Shown in pieces: positions 30,758 to 42,239 of a stretch of DNA of 46,756 nt. The translations under genes and the position numbers were made by a program. The notes beneath the pieces are model-generated. The model searched no databases and was not told the DNA's origin. It saw only the letters and a list, made by a program, of their open reading frames with translations. The stretch is from the NCBI GenBank assembly GCA_025936045.1, contig JAICUB010000049.1, forward strand, positions 1 to 46,756. The letters run 5' to 3'. The stretch's first letter is position 1, and each line of letters begins with the position of its first letter. Source of the DNA: Polyangiaceae bacterium (GTDB taxonomy: Bacteria > Myxococcota_A > Polyangia > Polyangiales > Polyangiaceae).

Positions 30758-31255
30758 ATGATCAAAGGCCTGCACCACAACGCCTATCGCTGCCGCGATT
30801 CGGAAGAGACGCGCGCCTTTTACGAGGGCTTCTTGGGGTTGCCGCTCTCGGCGACGCTCCGCATCGCGGAAACGAAGACCGGGCGACACACCGAGACCCT
30901 GCACACCTTCTACGCGCTCGATGACGGCTCGTTCCTCGCGTTCTTCGAAGCGCCGGACATGCCCTTCGAGTTCAAGGTGCAGCACGACTACGACCTCCAC
31001 ATTGCGCTCGAGGTCGACGAAGAGAAGCTCTTGCCCATGCTCGAGAAGGGCAAGCGTGCCGGTATCCCCACGCGCGGCGTCTCGAACCACGACTTCATTC
31101 ACTCGGTCTATTTTCAGGATCCGAACGGGTACGTCATCGAGCTCACGGCGAAGCAGGCGCACCACGCCGACGCCGTGAACCCCGAGCAGAACGGCGCGCG
31201 CGAGCGGCTCGAGCGCTGGCAACGGGACAAGCTCACGCGCGCGGCCGGCGCCTGA
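30758..31255 (+). CDS. VOC (glyoxalase/extradiol dioxygenase) superfamily protein
   Basis: 165 residues with two beta-alpha-beta-beta-beta modules. Candidate metal ligands are His in KGLHHNAYRC, Glu in FFEAP, His in DLHIALEV and Glu in GYVIELT, the H/E/H/E set of glyoxalase-I-like and ring-cleavage VOC enzymes. The central strand VYFQDPNGYVIELTAKQ is typical of the fold. The reaction is undetermined. A TATGTT at 30732-30737 may be its -10 element. Confidence 0.88.
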   Translation: MIKGLHHNAYRCRDSEETRAFYEGFLGLPLSATLRIAETKTGRHTETLHTFYALDDGSFLAFFEAPDMPFEFKVQHDYDLHIALEVDEEKLLPMLEKGKRAGIPTRGVSNHDFIHSVYFQDPNGYVIELTAKQAHHADAVNPEQNGARERLERWQRDKLTRAAGA

Positions 31256-31267
31256 GCCCTGGCGCCT

Positions 31268-32854
31268 CTATTGGCCGGCGGGGGCGTCGGCCGGCAAAGA
31301 GTCGATGAAGGCGGCGACCGCGGCCATGCCGTCCGCGTCCGGCACTTCCGTCGCGACGGGCGGCATTTGGTCGTAACCGGTCGCCGACGGGTTCGACGCG
31401 TTCGTGAGGCCCGGCCGGAGCGACATGCGTTGGTAGATTTCGCTGTTCGCGTGGTCGTTCGGCTTGATGCGGTAGACGCCGGTAAAGTCGGCGTTCTGCG
31501 TGAGGTGCTTCACGAGGGTCTTGTAGCTGTCGGTCGTCTCGAGCGTGGTTTCGTCCGTGAGCAAGCGCATGCGCGGCGGGTCGGTGGTCGTCGCGTCGAA
31601 GTACGCGCTGTGACAGATGCCGCAGTTCGCGTGCAAATAGCCGAGCCCCGCGGCTTGCGTGCTCGTGCCGGGCGGGACGAAGCCGTTCGGCGCCGGTACC
31701 GTGAGCAAGTCTTGCTGGCTCAGCACGCCGATGTCGATGGCGCCCGGGCTGCCCGTGAGCTCGAACGCGCCGAAGCCGAGGATGTGCTCCGGGAGATGGC
31801 CGTGACAGAGCGTGCAATCGGATTGGTCGGGGATGTCGTGCGGCGTGCCGTTGGCGTTGCCGACTCCGTGCGGCACGTAGATCGTATTGCCCGCGGTCGG
31901 TGAGCCGACGCTCGGGTCCCATTGATAGGCCGCGAAGAGCCAGTCGTTCGCGCCCGTGCCGAAGCGATGGATGAAGCGCGTCTCGACCAGCGTGTCGCCG
32001 ATGCGAAACTCCTTCCAGAAGCGCGTGCCCACCGGAAAACCCCAGTGATTCATGTCGCTCGTGTCGATTTGCGTGCAGGGTGGCAGGTAAATCCAGCGCT
32101 TCTTGTTCGCGCCGTCCGACCAAAGCGTGTACGTCGGGGTGTACTGCTCGACGTAGGAGGCGGTGTCCGTGGGGAGCGCATCCGGTGACGAGTAAAGCCC
32201 GGTGAGGTCGAGCGTCGCCGGGGCGCTCGTGAGCAACGGTAGGTTCACGCTGTCGACGCAGGGTTGATTGCCTTGGCCGGCCGCCGCACCGCCGCGCCCC
32301 GCGTCGCCCGCGGACGCACTGCCGCTCGACCCGCCGTTGCCGCCGTTCGTCGCCGAGCCGCCGTTCGTCGCCGAGCCGCCGTTCGTCGCCGAGCCGCCGT
32401 TCGTCGCCGAGCCGCCGTTCGTCGCCGAGCCACCGTTCGGTGCACCGCCGGCGTCCGAGCCGGCTTCGCCGCTTGCGCCCGCCTCGAGCGAGCCGCCGCC
32501 CGTTCCGTCTTGGTTTCCGCCCGAGCCGACGTGACTGCCGCCGCTGCCGGTTCGCGTCCCGCCCGTGCCGCCGCGATTGCTCTTGCCCGCAGCGCTCGTT
32601 CCGCCGTCAGCCGCGCTCCCGCCCGTGCTCAGCGCGCCACCGGTGTTCGGCGCGCCACCGGCGTCGTTCGCTCCGCCGGACGCATCCGTTCCACCCGCGC
32701 CGCCGTGTCCCGCCGAGGCGTTCGTTCCGCCCGCTCCGCTGTTCGTTCCGGACGAATGATTGGCGGGGGCGTCGTCGTTGTCCGAGGCGCAGCCGTGAAC
32801 GCCCGACAAAATTGCGAGGCCGAGCGCCCCAAAGCCGAAGAAACGAAGCGTCAT
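31268..32854 (-). CDS. Diheme c-type cytochrome-like lipoprotein with Gly-rich linker
   Basis: 528 residues. The lipobox Cys is at 22 (SGVHGC). Residues 25-197 form a Gly/Ser/Ala/Asn linker that includes five GGSATN repeats. The folded part, about 198-528, contains TYTLWSDGANKKRWIYLPP, WGFPVGTRFWKEF, and two heme-binding CxxCH motifs, CTLCH (347-351) and CGICH (411-415). This layout resembles the SO2930-type diheme proteins. Anchored at the cell surface or in the periplasm, it may take part in electron transfer or an oxidase reaction. It converges with the VOC gene, leaving 12 bases. Confidence 0.8.
   Translation of the reverse strand: MTLRFFGFGALGLAILSGVHGCASDNDDAPANHSSGTNSGAGGTNASAGHGGAGGTDASGGANDAGGAPNTGGALSTGGSAADGGTSAAGKSNRGGTGGTRTGSGGSHVGSGGNQDGTGGGSLEAGASGEAGSDAGGAPNGGSATNGGSATNGGSATNGGSATNGGSATNGGNGGSSGSASAGDAGRGGAAAGQGNQPCVDSVNLPLLTSAPATLDLTGLYSSPDALPTDTASYVEQYTPTYTLWSDGANKKRWIYLPPCTQIDTSDMNHWGFPVGTRFWKEFRIGDTLVETRFIHRFGTGANDWLFAAYQWDPSVGSPTAGNTIYVPHGVGNANGTPHDIPDQSDCTLCHGHLPEHILGFGAFELTGSPGAIDIGVLSQQDLLTVPAPNGFVPPGTSTQAAGLGYLHANCGICHSAYFDATTTDPPRMRLLTDETTLETTDSYKTLVKHLTQNADFTGVYRIKPNDHANSEIYQRMSLRPGLTNASNPSATGYDQMPPVATEVPDADGMAAVAAFIDSLPADAPAGQ
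32343..32432 (-). repeat. Five tandem 18-bp repeats (coding)
   Basis: Five near-identical copies of CCGTTCGTCGCCGAGCCG, head to tail, encode the GGSATN hexapeptides in the linker of the diheme lipoprotein. Near-perfect DNA identity suggests recent expansion and length variability between strains. Confidence 0.95.
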
Positions 32855-33096
32855 GTTGCTATTTCCAGCACGGGTCGGGCGCGCGTCAAGCGGCGAAACT
32901 TCACAGCACGGCGAGTTCCTCGGTCCGTGGCGCTTCGCCGCGTGGCGAATGGGAACGCACGGCAGCGCGGCGCTCTATCGTGCGCCTCGGCTGCGAGGGG
33001 AAGCGTGACGGTTGTCGTAACGAACCTCGAGTACGGGTTTCTCCGTGCGGCGGCGCCGTGAGGCTGCGAAATCCCGAAGGCGGCTCGGAGCGCCGC

Positions 33097-36042
<2,946 letters not shown>

Positions 36043-36076
36043 GCGGCCGAGCGTAGCATCAGCCCCGAGCGCGGCG

Positions 36077-36913
36077 TTACGCCGGCTGTGCGCGGAGGCC
36101 GAGGATTCGGCGCGCTTCGGCGGGCGTGGCGACGCTGCGGCCGTATTCGCGGACGAGCGTCGCGACGCGCGCGACGAGCTCGGCATTGCTCGCGGCGAGG
36201 CGCGTGTCGTCGAAGCGCACGTTGTCTTCGAGCCCCGTCCGCGCGTGGCCGCCGAGCTCGAGCGACCAGCGATTGACGGTGAGCTGATGACGGCCGATGC
36301 CCGCCGCCGTCCAGGTCGCGCCCGGCAACACCGCCGCGAGCTCGCGTACGAGAAATTCGAGCAGCTCGCGCCGTGCGGGCAGCGCGTTCTTCAAGCCGAG
36401 CACGAATTGCACGTGCACGGGTGCGCTGACGAGCCCCGCCTTCACGAGCTCGGCGGCGTTGTAGAGCATGGCCGCGTCGAACACTTCCACTTCCGGCTTG
36501 ATCGCGAAGCCCGACATCGAACGCGCGAGCGCTTCGACGAAGTCCGGCGGGTTTTCGTAAACCTGCGTCGGAAAGTTCACGGAGCCGGTCGCGAGCGACG
36601 CCATGTCCGGCCGCAGGTGCAGCATCGCGCCGCGCCGCTCGAGCTCACGGCCGCGGCCGCCCGTCGAAAACTGCACGATCATGCCCGGGCAGTGACGAAG
36701 GACGCCCTCCTGCACGCGCGCGAAGCGTTCGGGATCGGAGGAGGGCGCGCCGCCGTCGTCGCGCACGTGGATATGGACGAGCGCGGCGCCCGCCTCGAAC
36801 GCGGCCTGCGTCGCTTCGACCTGTTCGGCCGGCGTGATCGGGACGGCCGGGTTGTGCGCCTTTTGCGGCAGCGAGCCGGTGATGGCGACGCTGATGACCG
36901 CGGGCGTGCTCAC
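36077..36913 (-). CDS. Beta-keto acid cleavage enzyme (BKACE, DUF849)
   Basis: 278 residues, GTG start at 36913. The N-terminus VISVAITGS and the Zn motif VHIHVRDDGG (His47, His49) with a later ligand in RTGLEDNVRF define the BKACE/Kce family. These TIM-barrel enzymes condense a beta-keto acid with acetyl-CoA to give acetoacetate and a new CoA ester. Some family members are reported to use 3-oxoadipate. The gene lies directly upstream of the triple fusion, whose reductase domain would make 3-oxoadipate, so this substrate is plausible but inferred. Confidence 0.92.
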   Translation of the reverse strand: MSTPAVISVAITGSLPQKAHNPAVPITPAEQVEATQAAFEAGAALVHIHVRDDGGAPSSDPERFARVQEGVLRHCPGMIVQFSTGGRGRELERRGAMLHLRPDMASLATGSVNFPTQVYENPPDFVEALARSMSGFAIKPEVEVFDAAMLYNAAELVKAGLVSAPVHVQFVLGLKNALPARRELLEFLVRELAAVLPGATWTAAGIGRHQLTVNRWSLELGGHARTGLEDNVRFDDTRLAASNAELVARVATLVREYGRSVATPAEARRILGLRAQPA

Positions 36914-36925
36914 CCGTTCATTCTG

Positions 36926-37002
36926 GCACGGATTACCGAGCGGGATGGGTTCGCCTACACGCCCGGTGCTTCGAATGCTGCCAGCGCCTGCACGGATTGC
37001 CG
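36926..37002. promoter_or_regulatory. Direct repeat in the divergent BKACE / 37043 control region
   Basis: GCACGGATTACCG (36926-36938) and GCACGGATTGCCG (36990-37002) are 12/13 identical and 64 bases apart, about six helical turns, between two divergent starts. This is a candidate operator pair. The first copy lies in TGGCACG, resembling a -24 sigma-54 box, but the -12 half is missing. Confidence 0.3.
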
Positions 37003-37042
37003 CCCGCCCGAGCCGGCCCTACGTCTCCCGGTGGAGGACTCG

Positions 37043-37744
37043 ATGGCTGCGTGTTTTACGGAATGGACGGTTCTGCCCCACGACCCGATCGAGAAGCTGA
37101 CGGAAAATTTCTGGTGCGTGCAGGGCGTGATGCCCGACGGCAAGACGACGCGCAAAATGAGCGTTATCCGCCTGCGCGACGGATCGCTGCTCTTTCACAA
37201 CGCCGTCGCGTTGAAGGAGGAGGCGATGCAGGAACTCGAGGCGTTCGGCAAGCCGTCCTACATCGTCGTCCCCGGCGCCTTTCACCGTCAGGACGCGCGC
37301 ATCTGGAAGGACCGTTACCCGGGGGCGAAGGTGGTCGCGCCCGCCGGCGCGAAGAAGAAGGTGGACGGGATCGCGAAGGTGGAGCTCGACTACCGGGACG
37401 CGCCGAGCGACGAGACGGTCAAGCTCGCGTACTTCGACGGCTGCAAGGAGAAGGAGGGCTACGTGGAGGTCCACTCCGAGAGCGGCACGACGCTCGTCAT
37501 CAACGACGTCGTGTGCAACTTGCCGAAGTCGGGCGGCTTGCTCGGGTTTTTCATGGGCCCGACGGGCCAGGCCAGCGTGCCGCGCATCTCCCGCTGGATG
37601 ATCGTGAAGGAGCGGACCGCGGTCGGCGAGCACCTCGAGCGTCTCGCGAAGATCCCGGATTTGCGCCGCGTCGTGCTCTCGCACGGCGACAACCTCGTGA
37701 ACGACCCCAACGAAGCGCTGCGGGTCGCGCGCGCCACCGCGTGA
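37043..37744 (+). CDS. DUF4336-like protein (metallo-beta-lactamase-like fold)
   Basis: 233 residues from ATG 37043 with GGAGG about 6 bases upstream. The large open frame starting at 35726 is a shadow of the opposite strand. The sequence has the layout of DUF4336 proteins, thought to be MBL-fold relatives: ENFWCVQG, MSVIRLRDGSLLFHN, PSYIVVPGAFHRQDARIWKD, and a late VVLSHGD. The canonical HxHxDH zinc motif is absent. It is divergent from BKACE. Function unknown. Confidence 0.75.
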   Translation: MAACFTEWTVLPHDPIEKLTENFWCVQGVMPDGKTTRKMSVIRLRDGSLLFHNAVALKEEAMQELEAFGKPSYIVVPGAFHRQDARIWKDRYPGAKVVAPAGAKKKVDGIAKVELDYRDAPSDETVKLAYFDGCKEKEGYVEVHSESGTTLVINDVVCNLPKSGGLLGFFMGPTGQASVPRISRWMIVKERTAVGEHLERLAKIPDLRRVVLSHGDNLVNDPNEALRVARATA

Positions 37745-37817
37745 GCCGGGCGCCTGCGGGCGCGCGGGTACGCGTTCATCGTATGCGTCCGGCGCGTAAC
37801 ACGGCTACGCTCCGCGT

Positions 37818-38918
37818 GTGAGACCGCGCGGTCCCCGCGTGACGGCGCGCTTCGCGCTCGGCTGCTTGCTCCTCAGCGGAACGCTCGGCGCCGAAGAGCC
37901 GGAAAAGCGAGCGCCCGCCGATGACGGCGCGTTGTCGGCGCTCGGCGCGAGCCGCCGCCTGCTCGACACGATGCCGGTCATCGCCGGCATCGAGGGCGGC
38001 TGGTCGCTCGTGCTCCAGCTCGACACGCTGCTTTCGAGCCGGCGCTGGCGCTCGCCCGAGCCGCAGGGGGTCCTTGCACAAGAAGCCACCCGCGTTCTCT
38101 ACGGCTCGAGCTGGACGCTGATGCTCGGCGTCGAAAGCGCCCTCGCGATGCTGGCGGGCGGCGGTGATTTCTCCTGGCTCGCGGAAGCGCATTATCAGAG
38201 CGACTGGACGTTCGGGGTGAGCGCGCCCGCATGCCCCGCGCCCGGCGCGAACGCGGGCTGCGGCGTCGGCATCGGCGGCTTCGGCGGCTTGCAAGCGCGA
38301 CCGGTCGGGAGCCGCTTCTGGTACGAGGTGACGGGCGGCTGGCTCGAACAGCGCATCGCGAGCGACGAGCGGCGCACGCTCGAAGAGTCGTCCTGGGTGC
38401 TCTCGCCGCTCGCGGTGACGTACGGCGCGCGCGCCGGCGCGGGTCCCCTGGCGATCGACGTGCGAATCGGCCCCGGCGCGTACTTCGGCATGCACGCCGC
38501 GCATCTGCATCCGACGACCGCCGGTGCTCGCACGCTCGACGTGCCGTGGCACGAGCTTTACCCGCTCGACGTAGGCGTGGGACCCGGCGCGCGCGCGGAG
38601 CTCGGCGTGACGCTCTTCCGGCACGTGCGCATCGACGGCAGCATGGTCGCGGCGCCGCTTTGGCTCGGCACGCGTCGCACGCGCTTTTCACCCGAGCTTG
38701 CGCCGCTTGCTCCTGCGCGCGACGGCGTCCCGTGGTGGCGCATGCTGACGCTCGGTCTCGCCTTCGAGCATCCCGCGCTGCCGCTACGGCTCGGCGCCTC
38801 GGTTTTTGCAGCCGAGCTGTCCACACGACCGCTCGACGAGCTCGGACAGCGAGGCTTCATGCTCCGCTTCGACTATCCGCTAGAACCGCGAGCCACTTCG
38901 CGTGACTCGAGGCACTAA
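37818..38918 (+). CDS. Exported protein of unknown function, possible outer-membrane protein
   Basis: 366 residues from GTG 37818; GTG 37839 is an alternative start. A signal peptide (VTARFALGCLLLSGTLG) is followed by an extracytoplasmic region rich in Gly, aromatic and alternating residues (SSWTLMLGVESALAMLAGGG, FWYEVTGGWLEQRI, LRFDYPLEP), suggesting beta-strands of a barrel. No family is recognised. TACGCT lies 8 bases before the first GTG, which would make the transcript nearly leaderless. A hairpin (CACCG-gccga-CGGTG, about 38965-38984) lies after the stop. Confidence 0.6.
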   Translation: MRPRGPRVTARFALGCLLLSGTLGAEEPEKRAPADDGALSALGASRRLLDTMPVIAGIEGGWSLVLQLDTLLSSRRWRSPEPQGVLAQEATRVLYGSSWTLMLGVESALAMLAGGGDFSWLAEAHYQSDWTFGVSAPACPAPGANAGCGVGIGGFGGLQARPVGSRFWYEVTGGWLEQRIASDERRTLEESSWVLSPLAVTYGARAGAGPLAIDVRIGPGAYFGMHAAHLHPTTAGARTLDVPWHELYPLDVGVGPGARAELGVTLFRHVRIDGSMVAAPLWLGTRRTRFSPELAPLAPARDGVPWWRMLTLGLAFEHPALPLRLGASVFAAELSTRPLDELGQRGFMLRFDYPLEPRATSRDSRH

Positions 38919-39097
38919 CGTCAACGCGGACGCTCTCGCACTCTCGCCGCGACCGCACACACACATACACCGGCCGACGGTGTGTGAAATGGTGATGAGC
39001 CCACTCAACAATCGGAGTGAGAGCGCGTGAAGAGACTCGAGAACGTGATATTTTGCATGTTGCCCGAAAGTCGGCTCGACGCGGCGCGGAGGTACGA
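38919..39097. other. Intergenic region before the VWA lipoprotein
   Basis: 179 bases. It contains the CA-rich hairpin after the upstream gene and an AT-rich patch (GATATTTTGCATG, about 39048-39060) that is the best promoter -10 candidate for the VWA gene. Nothing else is recognisable. Confidence 0.3.
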
Positions 39098-40336
39098 ATG
39101 AAGCAGAAGAGATCCCACAAGGCCCGAGTGCCGATGTTTCTCGCATTGAGCGCGCTCGGCGTGCTCGCAGTCACCGCGTGCGGCGGCGACTCTGATTCCA
39201 AGGGCGGCGGGCTCGATCCCGCCAAGGGCGGCAGTGGCGGCTCGGGCGCCAAGGTCGGCACCGGCGGCGGCATCACCCTCACGGGCGGCTCGAGCTCCGG
39301 CGGCTCGAGCTCCGGCGGTTCGACTTCGGTCGGCGTGGGCGGCTCGACTTCCGGCTCGTCCGGCAACGTCGGCTCGGGAGGCTTCGCGGGCGCGGACGCG
39401 TGCGCCTCCGTTTCGGAGAACTCGAACAAAGTCGCCGTCGCGCTGCTCTTCATGGTCGACATTTCCGGCTCGATGAATTGCCCGGTGCCCGAGCTCGATC
39501 CTCCGTGCACGGTCGATCCGAACAAGACCTATCCTGAGACGCGCTGGTCCGAGATGAATCCCGCGCTCAAGGGTTTCTTCGACTCGATGGCGAGCGACGG
39601 CATGTGGGCCGGGCTGAGCTTCTTCTCGCGCAACGGCAGCTGTAGCGAGAAGGACTACGAGAAGCCCGACTCCGAAATCGCGCTCTTGCCCTCCGCCTCG
39701 ATGAACCTCGACTCCACCGTCGACAAGCAGAAGCCGGCCGGCTCGACGCCGACGGTGCCGTCGCTGCAAGGTGCGCTCAATCATGCGGATTCCTGGGCCG
39801 CCGCGCATCCGGACCAGAACGTCGTCGTCGTCTACGCGACCGACGGCTATCCGCAGGGCTGCAGCAACAATACCATCGACCAGGCCGCGAAGATCGCCGC
39901 GGCCGCCTACAACGGCGCGCACCAGATCCGCACCTACGTGCTCGGCGTGGGTCCGAACCTGACGGATCTGAACGCGATTGCGAAGAGCGGCGGCACGGAC
40001 GCCGCGGAGCTCATCGACACCGGTCAAGACGTGACCAAGCAGCTCACGGACAAGTTCAACGCGATCCGCTCGGCCGTCGCCGTCGAATGCACGTACAGCG
40101 TGCCGGCGCCGCCCGCAGGGCAGACGCTCGATCTGAACAAGGTCAACGTCGAGTACAATGGCAGCGAGGTCGGCTACAACAACACCGCGACCTGCGATCA
40201 GGGTTGGCAGTACGCCAACAACGACAGCCAAGTCGTGCTGTGCGGTTCCACCTGCGATCAGGTGAAAGCCGACCCGAGCGCCAAGATCCAGATCGCCTTC
40301 GGCTGCGACACGGTCATCATCGGCCAGCCGCGCTGA
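39098..40336 (+). CDS. VWA-domain lipoprotein
   Basis: 412 residues from ATG 39098 with GGAGG six bases upstream. The open frame to 39017 is not used. The lipobox Cys is at 28 (LAVTAC). A Gly/Ser linker (about 35-98) leads to a von Willebrand factor A domain with the MIDAS motif DISGS (121-125), SFFSRNG and VVVYATDGYPQGC. The C-terminal ~100 residues contain several cysteines (CTYSVPAPPAG, TCDQGWQY, VLCGSTCDQV, FGCDTVI), probably disulfide-bonded. Likely a cell-surface metal-dependent adhesion or binding protein. Confidence 0.88.
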   Translation: MKQKRSHKARVPMFLALSALGVLAVTACGGDSDSKGGGLDPAKGGSGGSGAKVGTGGGITLTGGSSSGGSSSGGSTSVGVGGSTSGSSGNVGSGGFAGADACASVSENSNKVAVALLFMVDISGSMNCPVPELDPPCTVDPNKTYPETRWSEMNPALKGFFDSMASDGMWAGLSFFSRNGSCSEKDYEKPDSEIALLPSASMNLDSTVDKQKPAGSTPTVPSLQGALNHADSWAAAHPDQNVVVVYATDGYPQGCSNNTIDQAAKIAAAAYNGAHQIRTYVLGVGPNLTDLNAIAKSGGTDAAELIDTGQDVTKQLTDKFNAIRSAVAVECTYSVPAPPAGQTLDLNKVNVEYNGSEVGYNNTATCDQGWQYANNDSQVVLCGSTCDQVKADPSAKIQIAFGCDTVIIGQPR

Positions 40337-40377
40337 CCCTGGCGGTTCTGGGCGGCGAGCTCTACGCTCGGTGTGCC

Positions 40378-41148
40378 ATGAGCACGCCGAGCGAGCTCGA
40401 GCCGACGGGGCGCTTCACGAGCCGCGCGGGCGACTACGTTCGCTACCGTCCGACCTACCCGGCGGCGGCGATCGACGCGGTGCTCGCGGGGCTCGCCGCG
40501 CCGGCCGAGCTCGTCGCCGTGGACGTGGGCGCCGGCACCGGGATCTCGTCCCGCCTGCTCGCCGAGCGGGGTGTTCGCGTGAGCGCGGTGGAACCGAACC
40601 GCGCGATGAGGGAAGCCGCGGCCGCGCACCCCGGCGTCACCTGGCTCGAGGGCTCGGCCGAAGCCATCCCGCTCCCCGAAGCGGCGGCGGATCTGACGCT
40701 CGCGGCGCAGGCGTTCCATTGGTTTCGCGCGGAAGAAGCGCTGCGTGAGATGGCGCGCGTGACGAAGAGCGGCGGACGCGTCGCGCTCTTGTGGAATCAC
40801 CGCTCGCGCAGCGACGAGTTCATGCGCGGCTACGAAGCGGTCATCCTCGAGGTCCTCGATCGCGGCGCCGATCCAGCCATCGTCGGCATGGAGTCGGACG
40901 TCGCGGCGGTCGAACGCTCCGGACTCTTCGGCCCGCGCCGCGTCGTGTCCTTCGAACATCGCCAGCGCGTCGATCGGGACGGACTCATCGGACGAGCGCT
41001 GAGCGCGTCCTACGTTCCGAAGGACGGCCCGGGGCGCGCGCGACTCGTCGAGCTGCTCGACGCCCTCCACGCACGCTACGCAAACGGAGGCAACGTCGAC
41101 TTCGTTTACGACGCGGAGGTCACGCTCGCCGAACGCTTGCCGCGCTGA
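40378..41148 (+). CDS. Class I SAM-dependent methyltransferase
   Basis: 256 residues. Motif I is VDVGAGTGISSRLL, motif II SAVEPNRAM, and the post-I segment reads TWLEGSAEAIPLPEAAADL, then QAFHWFRAEEALREMARV and GGRVALLWNHRSR. This is the UbiE/BioC-like methyltransf_11 pattern; the N-terminal FTSRAGDYVRYRPTYP matches small-molecule methyltransferases of this group. The start at ATG 40378 has TACGCT 10 bases upstream and no clear Shine-Dalgarno. The substrate is unknown. Confidence 0.88.
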   Translation: MSTPSELEPTGRFTSRAGDYVRYRPTYPAAAIDAVLAGLAAPAELVAVDVGAGTGISSRLLAERGVRVSAVEPNRAMREAAAAHPGVTWLEGSAEAIPLPEAAADLTLAAQAFHWFRAEEALREMARVTKSGGRVALLWNHRSRSDEFMRGYEAVILEVLDRGADPAIVGMESDVAAVERSGLFGPRRVVSFEHRQRVDRDGLIGRALSASYVPKDGPGRARLVELLDALHARYANGGNVDFVYDAEVTLAERLPR

Positions 41149-41169
41149 CGGCCGTCGCGCCTCGCGCGC

Positions 41170-41892
41170 TCATTCGTCGGTATCGTGGAAGCGGCCCTTG
41201 CGCTTCGATGCGTCGTCGGGTTTGTCGTTGCCGTTCGACTTCTTACTGCTCGCCTTGTCGTTCGACTTTTTGCCGCTCGATTTGTCGCTGCTCGGCTTGT
41301 CGTTGTTCGACCTGGGGGGCGGCGGCGCTTTGCCGTCCATGTTGCCGTGCGGCTTCTCGTCCTTCTTGGCGCTGTCGCTCTTCTTCGCGTCGCCGCTCGT
41401 GTCGCCGCTCGCGTCGTCGGCGCTCTTCTCGTCTTCCTTGGGCGCGTCGGGGATCGCGGCTTTCAGCTGCTTCGAGCAGAGCCAATCGCAGCCGCATTCG
41501 AACATCTCGCCGCCGACGGAGTCGCAAGCGTCCTGGTACGCGGCGCTCGTCTCCTGCTCTTGGCAATTGGTGGCGGCGTCCGTGCAGGTCTTGAGCTGAT
41601 TTTTGCTGTTGTAGCCGGTCTTGGTGCCGTTGATGTTACCCGAGCAGAGGCTCTCACAGCCGCATTGCTTCATGCGGAACCCGGCCTCGCGGCACTTCTC
41701 TCCGAAGTCGAGACTCTGCTCCTTCACTTCCTCGCACGAGGAACTGGGCGTGTCGCACTTCTTCCCCTTGCCGCTTTCGTCGTAGCCGAGCTTGTCCTCT
41801 TTACCGGCTGATTTCACGTCGCGACCGGGGGCACAACCCGCGCCGACGGAGCCGATGACGAACGTGAAGCCGAGTACTCGCAGCCAATCCAT
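41170..41892 (-). CDS. Lipoprotein with two copies of a six-cysteine module
   Basis: 240 residues. The lipobox Cys is at 20 (SVGAGC). Two homologous modules follow with cysteines at 46, 53, 67, 77, 79, 83 and 103, 110, 123, 133, 135, 139. The pattern is C-x6-C-x12/13-C-x9-C-G-C-x3-C-S, with QCGCESLCS and ECGCDWLCS ending each copy. The C-terminal ~95 residues are a Lys/Asp/Ser-rich disordered tail. GAGGT six bases before the ATG supports the start. No known family is recognised. Disulfide or metal binding are both possible. Confidence 0.7.
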   Translation of the reverse strand: MDWLRVLGFTFVIGSVGAGCAPGRDVKSAGKEDKLGYDESGKGKKCDTPSSSCEEVKEQSLDFGEKCREAGFRMKQCGCESLCSGNINGTKTGYNSKNQLKTCTDAATNCQEQETSAAYQDACDSVGGEMFECGCDWLCSKQLKAAIPDAPKEDEKSADDASGDTSGDAKKSDSAKKDEKPHGNMDGKAPPPPRSNNDKPSSDKSSGKKSNDKASSKKSNGNDKPDDASKRKGRFHDTDE

Positions 41893-42239
41893 GGGCCGAC
41901 CTCATATCATGCGCGCCGCGTGATCGTGCACTCGTGAGCGCATCACTGTGCGGCTGGTACAGCGCTCGTCGCACGCGCCCTATCGATCGCGAGCGAGCGG
42001 GCAGGCGCGGTCGTTTCAGAGACGGCAAATGATTCCGCGGCGGTGAATCGGATCGTCCTTCCCCGCTGCGCGGGGGTCTCCCTCCCGCGCCCCCCGGGGC
42101 ATCGGCCCCCACCCTCCTATCGCGGGAACGTTCGACCCGGATCCCTCGACGTTCGCGGGGGATCGCTGGACAGAGGTGGGAAGGTCGCCTACCTTCGTCG
42201 AGTTCCTTTTGGATTGGCCTCGCGGCCGGAGGTATGGAT
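41893..42239. promoter_or_regulatory. Divergent intergenic region with stem-loop
   Basis: 347 bases between two divergent lipoprotein genes, with no gene visible. It holds a conspicuous imperfect palindrome at 42121-42157 (CGCGGGAACGTTCGA and TCGACGTTCGCG around a short loop) and C-rich/G-rich runs at 42060-42115. The Shine-Dalgarno GGAGG (42228-42232) for the plus-strand gene is clear. Confidence 0.4.

Noticed and set aside
32343..32432. Tandem repeats considered as a CRISPR array
   Set aside because: There are no spacers. The 18-bp units are contiguous and encode a peptide repeat inside an intact gene. The same reasoning excludes the 15-bp arrays at 43203-43490.
36043..36186. 48-codon N-terminal extension of the triple fusion
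   Set aside because: It is Ser/Arg/Ala-rich, has no homology and overlaps the 3' end of BKACE by 110 bases. ATG 36042 begins immediately before the reductase domain.
36921..36940. Sigma-54 promoter (CTGGCACGGATTACCGA)
   Set aside because: The -24 half fits, but the -12 TTGC half is absent, and no enhancer-binding protein gene is nearby.
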